Shown here: piece by piece, positions 1 to 7,919 of the stretch
Numbering within the stretch: the first letter of the stretch is position 1
Layout: every line of letters begins with the position of its first letter
NCBI RefSeq assembly: GCF_000378405.1
Contig: NZ_KB899636.1
Coordinates: forward strand, 1,058,233 to 1,122,232
DNA from: Succinimonas amylolytica DSM 2873
GTDB lineage: Bacteria; Pseudomonadota; Gammaproteobacteria; Enterobacterales; Succinivibrionaceae
Direction of reading: 5' to 3'
DNA length: 64,000 nucleotides
Made by a program: the position numbers and the translations under genes
Notes under the pieces: generated by a model
What the model saw: the letters and a program-made list of their open reading frames with translations, nothing else
Databases searched by the model: none
What the model was told of the DNA's origin: nothing

Positions 1-105
1 AATGTGAAATTTTACTGCTGCTGTAGTAACATCTCTGCCGCAGGCGGTGAGTTCCGCACAGGCTGCCAGGATCACTTCAAGATTATTGTTTCTTGTCATG
101 TTCAT
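1..105 (-). CDS. Unrecognised protein, N-terminus only (cut by window edge)
   Basis: An open frame runs leftwards from an ATG at 105-103 (a second in-frame ATG is at 99-97) to the window edge with no stop, giving 35 residues that begin MNMTRNNNLEVILAA. The peptide is helix-like and contains a VTTAAVK segment that loosely resembles small DNA-binding N-terminal domains; this resemblance is an impression, not an identification. It is divergent from yqcC with about 30 bases between the starts. The ribosome binding site is weak. The C-terminal part lies outside the window, so a chance open frame cannot be excluded. Confidence 0.35.
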   Translation of the reverse strand, partial: MNMTRNNNLEVILAACAELTACGRDVTTAAVKFHI

Positions 106-135
106 AATAGAGATAATAGTGGAACAGGAGGAATT

Positions 136-471
136 ATGTCTTCTTTTAAAGAACTTGAGACTATTTTATCAGAAATGGAAAACGAGCTTAAGAATCTGGG
201 GCTCTGGGATGTTCCCGAGCCGGCTACGGAGGCTTTTAAGAGTGAAAGTCCTTTTTATCTGGATACCATGAGCTTCAATGAATGGCTTCATTATGTACTG
301 ATAAGGAGGCTGCGGGACGTTATTGCGGCTTCCGGGAAGCTTCCCGGGAAGGTCCGGATTTTTCCGTATGCCTATGAATACTACAATGAGGATCGTTCCA
401 GATATATGGGGCTTCTGAGAAGTATACACCGGCTGGACAGTTTTTTTGAGAGAACGGCAGCGGCTTCCTGA
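136..471 (+). CDS. yqcC: YqcC family protein (DUF446)
   Basis: A 111-residue soluble protein that matches the YqcC family along its whole length. Family hallmarks are the central segment SPFYLDTMSFNEWLHYVLI, then a conserved PG turn and a PYAYEYY stretch. YqcC is a small gammaproteobacterial protein usually found beside the tRNA pseudouridine synthase gene truC; its biochemical role is unknown. Here truC does not follow. The start at 136 is preceded by a strong AGGAGG ribosome binding site, which decides against the longer open frame beginning at 4. Family assignment is confident, function is not known. Confidence 0.85.
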   Translation: MSSFKELETILSEMENELKNLGLWDVPEPATEAFKSESPFYLDTMSFNEWLHYVLIRRLRDVIAASGKLPGKVRIFPYAYEYYNEDRSRYMGLLRSIHRLDSFFERTAAAS

Positions 472-483
472 GGTTGGTGTTAT

Positions 484-505
484 CCCCGGGAACAATATTC
501 CGGGG
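484..505 (+). terminator. GC-rich hairpin after yqcC
   Basis: CCCCGGGAA and TTCCGGGG pair with one bulged G around a five-base loop, 12 bases after the yqcC stop. There is no real T-tract, so it may be a weak terminator or a transcript-end stabilising hairpin. Confidence 0.4.
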
Positions 506-955
506 AAGTTTAGGAATGAGGGAGCTAAATTATGTACTCGCTCTTCTTCATGTCAATTCAGAAATATGTTACGGCTTTTTCCTTTCTTCCCTCTATATCA
601 TAATAATCATACTTTCTGTTCGATCTCATTATCTTCTCATGCTGTTCTTGCAGTTGTTTCGAAGAACGTACGATGATACGGATAAGGAGGGGATTTTTTC
701 CTGGTAATCGTACTTGTTAGTTATCCGGAGAAGAAGTTGTCAAAATTTTTTGCATTCTCAAGCTCGGGACTGGATGTCTGATGGGAGAGTTTTGAATGGA
801 AGTCGGGATTGGTGGCATTCAATATTTAGGAAATATGCTATGAAGCTTTATTGTGCAATGTCTTAGATGTTTGAAAATGATGCTGTGATGACAGTAGTGA
901 CTGTGCCGGATAGTGAAAAATGGAAAATTTCAGTAAGAATGAAATAAAAACAAAA
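506..955. other. AT-rich gap without a recognisable gene
   Basis: The roughly 800 bases between the yqcC hairpin and the lamB1 leader are AT-rich. Short open frames here (for example 474-707) have no convincing start, no family resemblance and irregular codon use. The distal half, from 956 on, holds the regulatory sites listed separately. Nothing else was recognised in this stretch. Confidence 0.5.
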
Positions 956-974
956 TTTGAAAGACGTTTTCAAA
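956..974. promoter_or_regulatory. Palindromic operator-like site 1 upstream of lamB1
   Basis: TTTGAAA and TTTCAAA are perfect inverted arms around GACGT. The right half (964-974) is the first of three copies of ACGTTTTCAAA in this intergenic region. Palindromes with a central CG are typical of LacI/GalR-family operators; a GalR-type regulator is encoded at 31570-32631. The link is inference. Confidence 0.5.
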
Positions 975-1059
975 CACACTGCTGACTTGGAGTCTCAAAA
1001 AAAGTTCCGTTTTTTGATAAAAAATTTGCCGTAACAGGGGGTAAAAGTGGCAAAAGTTA

Positions 1060-1070
1060 ACGTTTTCAAA
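1060..1070 (+). promoter_or_regulatory. Operator-like half-site 2 (ACGTTTTCAAA)
   Basis: Second exact copy of the 11-base motif, in the same orientation as the others; the left half of the palindrome is degenerate here. Confidence 0.45.
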
Positions 1071-1199
1071 TAGTGAAATATTTTGTAAACACTGTGTGAA
1101 AATACTTTCTATAGAATTTTCTCATGGCAATTTAAATGTTACTAGATGGTTATCCTTTAAAATGCAAATTTACGTGATTATTGCTAATAAATGCCAAAA

Positions 1200-1215
1200 T
1201 GTGATCTGAATCAAT
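1200..1215. promoter_or_regulatory. CRP-like site upstream of lamB1
   Basis: TGTGA, six bases, then TCAAT, preceded by AAA: one perfect and one three-of-five CRP half-site with correct spacing. Maltoporin genes are classically CRP-activated, which fits. No MalT-box-like sequence was seen nearby. Confidence 0.45.
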
Positions 1216-1217
1216 AT

Positions 1218-1228
1218 ACGTTTTCAAA
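1218..1228 (+). promoter_or_regulatory. Operator-like half-site 3 (ACGTTTTCAAA)
   Basis: Third exact copy of the motif. It lies just upstream of a TATAAT at about 1238-1243, so bound protein would overlap a likely -35 region. A second TATAAT lies at 1303-1308 in the leader shared with lamB2; which of the two is used cannot be told from sequence. Confidence 0.45.
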
Positions 1229-1298
1229 AAGTAAAAGTATAATGTTGTCAAATCTTACGGAGAGGGTGGTCCTCAGAAGCAAGATTTGAAATTTGGTT

Positions 1299-1430
1299 TA
1301 AATATAATGTTTAACCCTAAAGGGAAAAGGAATTATTATGAAGGCAAAATGGCTTCCTTTAGCAGCTGGCATTGCTCTTGCTGCTGGTTCTGTTGCTGCT
1401 TCTGCAGTTGATTTTCACGGTTATTTCCGT
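1299..1430 (+). repeat. Left arm of a 132-bp inverted repeat (lamB1 leader and signal peptide)
   Basis: This segment runs from a TAAATATAAT element through the 5' leader and the first 31 codons of lamB1. It recurs inverted at 5882-6014 with three substitutions and one single-base indel (CCCTAAAGGG versus CCCTAAAAGGG). Similarity drops on both sides. The identity includes silent positions and untranslated bases, so it reflects recent homogenisation, recombination, or strong selection on the nucleotide sequence. Confidence 0.9.
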
Positions 1431-2684
1431 TCCGGTATTCAGGTTAGTGGTCGCGGCGGTGATGTATTCTGCGGCGGTGACGGCACTGCAGGTCACAAGG
1501 TAGGTCGTCTTGGCGACGAGTGCGATACCTATGCCGAAATTGCTCTTGGTCAGGAACTCTACAATAAGGCTAACAGACAGTTTAACATTTACACCCGTAT
1601 GGCTTACGGTACTCCACAGTCTGATGACGGTCATGATACTCAGTGGAACGACTGGCAGGCTGCCGGTAGCTCAGGAAATGGGAATGCAGGTCCTTGGGAT
1701 GGTGGCCGTATCGCCATCCGTGAGTTCTGGGGCAACTACGTAACCGACGATTATACCCTTTGGGCAGGCAAAAGATTCTATCAGCGCAAGGATATTCACA
1801 TTTGGGATATCTATACTCTGTCAACTGCTGGCTATGGTGTTGGTATTGAGAATATCAATGTTGGTGTAGGCAACATGAACTTTGCTGTCATGAAAAATTC
1901 TACAGCGGATAGTGCTTCTGATATTTATGGTGATACCACCTACAGGAATAGTTACAACTTCGATCTCCGTTGGAATGGCATTGGTCTCGGTTCTTTTGGT
2001 TCTCTTGACGCAGCTGTTATTTACGGAATTCCCATGGTATCTAAGTACCAGGAAAAGCATGCAACTGGTACCTTCAATGAGGACTCAGGTGTTCTTCTGA
2101 CCTTGGATCACGCTCTTTCAGTTGATTCACTGATGAATCACTTCATTGTTCAGTGGGGTACTAATGGTTTCTCAGACGTTGGAGCTTTTGGTTCCAATGG
2201 TACCAATCTTTACACTTCTGGCAAGCATATCTATGGTGTAAGACTGGTGGACTGGGGTACCTATGACATTGCCGATTTCACCATTGGCTACGGACTGTTC
2301 TGGGGTTACATCAACCATGGTAAACATTCAGACGGCTCCTGGAGCAGACCTAACGATGGCTGGGAGTACAGCATCACTGTGAGACCTTCTTACAAGTGGA
2401 CAGAATACACCCGCACCACTCTTGAGGCCGGATATTCACAGAAGAAGACTGATCACGGTCGTTGGGGCTGGTTCCAGAAGAATCCTAACCATGATCCTGA
2501 TATCTACAAGGTTACTCTCGCTCAGGAAGTTACTCCGGGTAAGGGATTCTGGCAGCGTCCGGCTATCCGCTTCTATGCTTCCTACCAGGGTGGCGATCAG
2601 TTCGAGAGCAAGGTTGGTCTTAAGAAACTTGGAAATCATAACTTCCAGTGGAGTTTAGGCTCTCAGATTGAAGCTTGGTGGTAA
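1338..2684 (+). CDS. lamB: Maltoporin-like sugar porin LamB, copy 1
   Basis: An outer-membrane trimeric 18-strand porin for maltose and maltodextrins, 448 residues, the usual length of the family. A signal peptide ends at about ASA/VDFHGY (residues 23-24). LamB hallmarks follow: the [18 protein letters not shown] block after a cysteine-containing loop, [18 protein letters not shown] sequence (here [14 protein letters not shown]), the YGVGIENI strand, and a C-terminal strand ending in EAWW, the aromatic end needed for BAM insertion. The AAGGA ribosome binding site precedes the ATG. It faces malM, and its leader and signal peptide are nearly identical to those of lamB2. The upstream region carries operator-like and CRP-like sites not found before lamB2. 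Sugar specificity of either copy cannot be deduced. Confidence 0.93.
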   Translation: MKAKWLPLAAGIALAAGSVAASAVDFHGYFRSGIQVSGRGGDVFCGGDGTAGHKVGRLGDECDTYAEIALGQELYNKANRQFNIYTRMAYGTPQSDDGHDTQWNDWQAAGSSGNGNAGPWDGGRIAIREFWGNYVTDDYTLWAGKRFYQRKDIHIWDIYTLSTAGYGVGIENINVGVGNMNFAVMKNSTADSASDIYGDTTYRNSYNFDLRWNGIGLGSFGSLDAAVIYGIPMVSKYQEKHATGTFNEDSGVLLTLDHALSVDSLMNHFIVQWGTNGFSDVGAFGSNGTNLYTSGKHIYGVRLVDWGTYDIADFTIGYGLFWGYINHGKHSDGSWSRPNDGWEYSITVRPSYKWTEYTRTTLEAGYSQKKTDHGRWGWFQKNPNHDPDIYKVTLAQEVTPGKGFWQRPAIRFYASYQGGDQFESKVGLKKLGNHNFQWSLGSQIEAWW

Positions 2685-2716
2685 TAAGAGGTTTCAGTTT
2701 TTTCGTCCTGACGCGA

Positions 2717-2749
2717 GCCAGAGGATCCTATAATCAGTATCCTCTTGGC
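2717..2749 (+). other. Hairpin in the lamB1 3' untranslated region
   Basis: GCCAGAGGAT pairs with ATCCTCTTGGC (one bulged T) around a short loop. It has no T-tract and sits about 30 bases upstream of the true terminator, so the two hairpins together form a structured 3' end of about 130 bases. Confidence 0.5.
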
Positions 2750-2778
2750 GAGGGGATAGAAAAACTCTCTAGGTATTA

Positions 2779-2822
2779 GCTCTTTCACGGATTTTTGAGA
2801 AATGAAGTGAAAGGGCTTTTTT
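2779..2822 (+). terminator. Intrinsic terminator of lamB1
   Basis: GCTCTTTCAC pairs with GTGAAAGGGC (one G-U) across an 18-base loop and is followed by six T. Confidence 0.9.
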
Positions 2823-3201
2823 GATCACTGTTATATTTCCACTTTCCTTTTAAAGCCTCATAACTCTGCTACATAAAAAGTCACTTCTAAGTGTTGCCTT
2901 GCTTATTCACATCCAATTTTCTCATTCAAAGCAATCATTAAATATCTAACTGTGCACCGCCGTATTCTTCATGGTCTGGCCTGCAGTGTTAGATTTGCAA
3001 ACCGTGGTTTATTAACTGCTAAACTTTCCTATACCGATATCGGAATAATATTTTGAGAAAACTTCAGAAAATCCCGGATTAGGAATGAATGCGACATTAC
3101 TCTTCCGTAGTTCAGCAGTCATGTCGGTAAGTTGGAACCAGGCATCTGCAAAGACCGTACTACAATCACGAAATCCGCCCTTAATTGTCTGAGAAGCACA
3201 T
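2823..3201. other. Intergenic gap between lamB1 and malM, no gene seen
   Basis: No supported gene. The open frame read leftwards from 3251 lacks an ATG start and begins upstream of the malM terminator hairpin, so it is not regarded as coding. The remaining bases show no recognisable repeat or RNA. Confidence 0.5.
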
Positions 3202-3227
3202 AAAAAAACCGCGACATTTAGCCACGG
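3202..3227 (-). terminator. Intrinsic terminator of malM
   Basis: On the minus strand CCGTGGC pairs with GTCGCGG (two G-U pairs) around TAAAT and is followed by seven T, 68 bases after the malM stop. Confidence 0.75.
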
Positions 3228-3294
3228 CTTCAATTTTTCAGAAAACTTCAAAACGGGAAGCTGATAACAATTCCCTTCCGCTCATTATCTGGAG

Positions 3295-4368
3295 CTACTT
3301 CTTCATGGACTGCACGGCATCAATGAATGTCTGCTGCGCCGAAGCAGAACCGGCTCTCTGAGCTTCTCCTACCAAGGACATGGCTCTTGAAAGATCTCCG
3401 TTTCTTACGCTGTCCCTGATAAGCTTGTTGTAAAGATCTTCAGTTTCCTTAAGCATGGATCCTGCGGGGGCACTGCTGTTCAGTGAAGTATTCTGCAGAC
3501 TGGGAGCATTATTGCTGGAGGAATTTACAATTTCATTACCCTTGCCATCCAGTGAAACCACTGCTGTGGAACCGATGGACTGGGAAGACGTGGAAATAGC
3601 CTTGCCGTTGGCAAGAATGACGTTCTCTTCACGATTGCTCTTGCCCTCTCCGCCGAACAAAGGCTGATCGAAGTAACTAATGATATCGTTGGTAACATCA
3701 TCCTCCTTCTGGCGGAAGCGGAAAGAAATTTCAACCTCACCGATAGCGGAATGCTTTACCTGAACATTGGGGAGTGCAGTTTTCTGAAGCTGCAACGCTT
3801 CCTGACGGCGAATTTCCGGATTAATAATGGAGGTGGTATCAGCCTTGGCTTCATCGGTGGTGTAAATCACCATATAGGCAAATTCATGTCCCGGGGCAGC
3901 GCCGGCATTGTTAATGGCCAGCTTGGCTGAAAGATAACCGTCTCCGATGTAGCTTGCCCTATAACGGAAAGCCGAAGGCTTCAGGGTACTGACCAGCTTG
4001 CGATCCTTGTTGTAAAAATCCACCCGGGGCTGAAAAACAGTATTGATAATCGTAGCGCTCATTTCAACCTGAAGGTACGCAATATTCAAAGGTAACTGGA
4101 ATACCTTGAAGAAACTTTTTCCGGTAGGGAAATTAAAGGCTCTGGCATTATTGGCATCGATAAAATACTTTTCTTCCAGTGCTGAAGTTACACTGATCAT
4201 TTCCTTATCAAGAATATTGCCATCGGCACAGCAGGCTTCCGCTTCCTGGATCTGCTTTTCTCCTTCGGCCGCAGAAAGGAAGGAAGGACTGGGTTTGGTA
4301 AATACATCAGTAACAGTAGAACATGCCGTCAAAGTTAAAAATGAAGTTAAAAGAAGTAACTTTCGCAT
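3295..4368 (-). CDS. malM: MalM, maltose-operon periplasmic lipoprotein
   Basis: A 357-residue exported protein with a signal peptide ending in the lipobox LTAC (cysteine 16), so it should be lipid-anchored. It matches MalM: an N-terminal beta-rich domain (LPLNIAYLQVEMSATI, then the FQPRVDFYNKD segment), a VIYTTDEAKADTT motif, and a C-terminal helical TPR-like stretch, ETEDLYNKLIRDSVRNGDL, which closely resembles the end of the enteric protein. MalM accompanies lamB in maltose regulons and its exact role is poorly defined. Enteric MalM is shorter (about 306 residues) and not a clear lipoprotein; the extra length is in a Ser/Asn-rich linker. The ribosome binding site is GGAGG. It lies downstream of lamB2 on the same strand, but a strong terminator separates them. 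Confidence 0.88.
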   Translation of the reverse strand: MRKLLLLTSFLTLTACSTVTDVFTKPSPSFLSAAEGEKQIQEAEACCADGNILDKEMISVTSALEEKYFIDANNARAFNFPTGKSFFKVFQLPLNIAYLQVEMSATIINTVFQPRVDFYNKDRKLVSTLKPSAFRYRASYIGDGYLSAKLAINNAGAAPGHEFAYMVIYTTDEAKADTTSIINPEIRRQEALQLQKTALPNVQVKHSAIGEVEISFRFRQKEDDVTNDIISYFDQPLFGGEGKSNREENVILANGKAISTSSQSIGSTAVVSLDGKGNEIVNSSSNNAPSLQNTSLNSSAPAGSMLKETEDLYNKLIRDSVRNGDLSRAMSLVGEAQRAGSASAQQTFIDAVQSMKK

Positions 4369-4550
4369 AAAGCCTCCGTGCTAATGACTCCTATTTTATC
4401 CTATAGGACACCTAATTTACGAAAAAGTTTGACGAAAGATCATTTTCAGGAAGATTTCGACGTGCTGCAGATGTGTTGGACCGGATTCAGATACCGAAGA
4501 TTCCACCACATGAGCCGAATTATTTCTCAAGAAACACAAAAACCGGAAAC

Positions 4551-4578
4551 GAAAAAGGGCAGCTTAATTATGCTGCCC
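4551..4578 (-). terminator. Intrinsic terminator of lamB2
   Basis: On the minus strand GGGCAGC pairs perfectly with GCTGCCC around an eight-base loop, followed by five T. It lies between lamB2 and malM, so malM needs readthrough or its own promoter in the 180 bases upstream of its start. Confidence 0.9.
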
Positions 4579-4618
4579 TCTTATTATCAAAATTTAACCA
4601 GGAAGTTAAACTTCTCTA

Positions 4619-6014
<1,396 letters not shown>

Positions 6015-6360
6015 CCCAGGATTTTGTATATTTAAGACTGACGCTTCCGTTCATGGTTTTAACGCCTATGGAGCAAGTATTTCAGGTCTTCGGTTTTGTT
6101 TTTATTGTCCGGTGCATAGTCTCAATACTGAAAACGGATGTTGCTAAATTGTTTGAAAAAACTATTTTTGATGGTGAAATAAACTCCCAGCAGATCTGCT
6201 TCCAGTGAGTTCTGGCAGCCTTGTCCGTAATCTCCTTTTTGAAACTGGTGTGTTACTAATTTGTGACCTGGAACGCCGTCCGAAGGCTGATATTGGGGAG
6301 TATCTGTGACAAAGATAATGATAGCGGCGGTGCTAAATGGCGATTGTTGGTACATAGGAA
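6015..6360. promoter_or_regulatory. Divergent promoter region between lamB2 and the recombinase gene
   Basis: About 345 bases of AT-rich sequence. The lamB2 -10 element (TATAAT, minus strand, near 6005-6010) lies at its left edge. A TTTGAAAAAAC stretch near 6149 is only partly like the lamB1 operator motif. No clear promoter for the rightward gene was identified and no gene was seen. Confidence 0.5.
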
Positions 6361-7710
6361 ATGGAAATTCAGAAACCGGAAATCAGGACACAGAAGGATG
6401 TGAAGAACCTTGTGCATTATGATCTTGGAGGCAGAACCTCGGCAATGCTGAAGGTTTACGGAGTCAGGCGCCTTTTTGTCAGAATTCAGAAAAGCACGTC
6501 CCGGCTGTCGGTCGCATATGTCTACCGGTATTCGGAACGATGTTTTGAAGCGTCCGGTGATGGTTGTTCTGACGATTCGGTAAAATCGAAATCCCGGTAT
6601 AAAAGCATGGGGACAGTTTCTGAGATCTCCCTGAGGGAGGTCAGAAAGCAGGCAGGAATGCTGAACCGGAAGATTCTGCTGGAGGGGATCCGGGAAATAG
6701 CAGAACGCCGCGACAAAATCCTCCGGAATCAGGGCTTCCGTAAAATAACACTGAAGGATCTCCTGAACCTGTACATCCAGAATCATAATCTTAAGGATAG
6801 TTCCGTGAAATCCTACCGGTCGGTGATTTCCGGATACTGTGCCGGTTTTGCGAATACTCCGGTTTCGGAGATTAACCCTGATGAGCTGGATTTTTCTCTC
6901 CATAAGAATACCTGCCGGTACTACATTTGCATTCTGAACAGCATTGTTTCATGGGGAGTTAAAAGAAAGCTCATTCCCGATAATCCCTTTCGGGGACTGT
7001 ACGAGACCTGCGAGGGGGTTCCGGTGAAGCATCGCAGCGCCTTGTCCTGTAATACTTTCGACAATCTGGACATTGCAGCTAAAAGCGTACAAGGGTTTCT
7101 CGCGACTTTGGAAAAGGAATGCCGGGAACCGGTCTTTCTGACCTGGCTATGTCACATGATACTGGCCACCCGCATCTCCGAAACCTACCGGGTGATTATG
7201 AATGCCTCAGGGATGGAGAATATTCCGGGTTCCGACAGTTTTGTGGTATCCATCGAGGTGAAGTCCACCAGGAAAGGGGACAGTTCAGGCTTCCGGGTTC
7301 CGGTCACTCCTGTTATGAAAACTCTGCTACTCAGGCTTAAGGACTATTACCGGGAAATGCCTCCCGATTCCTTTCCGAAATTTCTCAGAAAAAGCATTCC
7401 GGAGAGTTATCGGGAACGCATGAGTCTTCACGGCACCCGTTCTGTGTTCCGGACGGTAATTGAGCTTATTAATCCGGAAGGAATATGTTTTACGGCCCGG
7501 GAGCTGTATTTGTCCCATGACATCCGAAGTGCCGTGGAGAATTCCTACAACCGGCAGGACTATCTTAACGATCGGGTCAGACTGCAGCAGCTTTACGGAG
7601 ACTGGATTCTGGGACTTGTTTCAAAAAAAGTCCGGGAGCATATTGCCCGCAGGCTTTCCGAGAATCTCCAGGCCGGCAGGGCGGAATCCGGAGTGTCGGA
7701 ACTGGTATGA
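6361..7710 (+). CDS. Tyrosine recombinase (phage P4-integrase type)
   Basis: A 449-residue site-specific recombinase. Residues 1-130 look like an arm-DNA-binding domain (the TVSEISLREVRKQAG segment is typical of P4-type integrases), 130-225 a core-binding SAM-like domain, and 225-420 the catalytic domain. All active-site residues are visible: Arg271 (ATRISET), a likely beta-hairpin Lys301, His357-x-x-Arg360 (LHGTR), His386 (LSHD) and Tyr396 (NSYNR). So it should be active. It stands alone: no tRNA, excisionase, phage or conjugation gene is nearby, and no obvious att duplication was found. It starts 350 bases from the inverted repeat shared by the two lamB genes and is followed by its own terminator. 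It may be a relic integrase or a dedicated invertase; only the family assignment is firm. Confidence 0.88.
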   Translation: MEIQKPEIRTQKDVKNLVHYDLGGRTSAMLKVYGVRRLFVRIQKSTSRLSVAYVYRYSERCFEASGDGCSDDSVKSKSRYKSMGTVSEISLREVRKQAGMLNRKILLEGIREIAERRDKILRNQGFRKITLKDLLNLYIQNHNLKDSSVKSYRSVISGYCAGFANTPVSEINPDELDFSLHKNTCRYYICILNSIVSWGVKRKLIPDNPFRGLYETCEGVPVKHRSALSCNTFDNLDIAAKSVQGFLATLEKECREPVFLTWLCHMILATRISETYRVIMNASGMENIPGSDSFVVSIEVKSTRKGDSSGFRVPVTPVMKTLLLRLKDYYREMPPDSFPKFLRKSIPESYRERMSLHGTRSVFRTVIELINPEGICFTARELYLSHDIRSAVENSYNRQDYLNDRVRLQQLYGDWILGLVSKKVREHIARRLSENLQAGRAESGVSELV

Positions 7711-7763
7711 AATATGCTCCGGAATATCAGTTCTGGCAAATGTGAACAGCAGTTTTTTTTTTG

Positions 7764-7804
7764 GGTAATCCTCAGTTTTCAGGAAATTACCGTTTTTGGT
7801 TTTT
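7764..7804 (+). terminator. Intrinsic terminator of the recombinase gene
   Basis: GGTAATCCT pairs with AGG-AA-ATTACC (two-base bulge) around an eight-base loop and is followed by two T-runs. It isolates the recombinase transcript from flhA. A run of ten T lies just upstream at about 7753-7762. Confidence 0.75.
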
Positions 7805-7880
7805 ACGGTGAAACACGATCCCTTTCATGAATTTGAAGCACTGCGGGAGGGACACGGACAGCAATAAACAGCAATGATCA

Positions 7881-7886
7881 TATAAT
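7881..7886 (+). promoter_or_regulatory. Possible -10 element of flhA
   Basis: TATAAT 34 bases upstream of the flhA start, within the only gap after the preceding terminator. No good -35 and no sigma-54 type TGGC-N8-TTGC pair was seen, so the promoter class is unresolved. Confidence 0.3.
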
Positions 7887-7919
7887 GCCTTAGGTAAGAA
7901 AATAGGAAGCTTCTGCTAT

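Noticed and set aside
474..707. Open frame with a hydrophobic middle after yqcC
   Set aside because: It begins inside the yqcC 3' hairpin region, has no homology, and a run of Ile/Leu codons that AT-rich DNA produces by chance.
500..1337. MalT boxes upstream of lamB1
   Set aside because: No GGGGATGAGG-like sequence was found; operator-like palindromes of another type are present instead.
3012..3251. Minus-strand frame of 79 codons downstream of malM
   Set aside because: Only a TTG start is available, and the malM terminator hairpin lies inside the frame.
7711..7919. Invertible promoter upstream of flhA
   Set aside because: No inverted-repeat pair flanking a promoter-sized segment was seen; only the recombinase terminator and a short direct repeat of ACAGCAAT.
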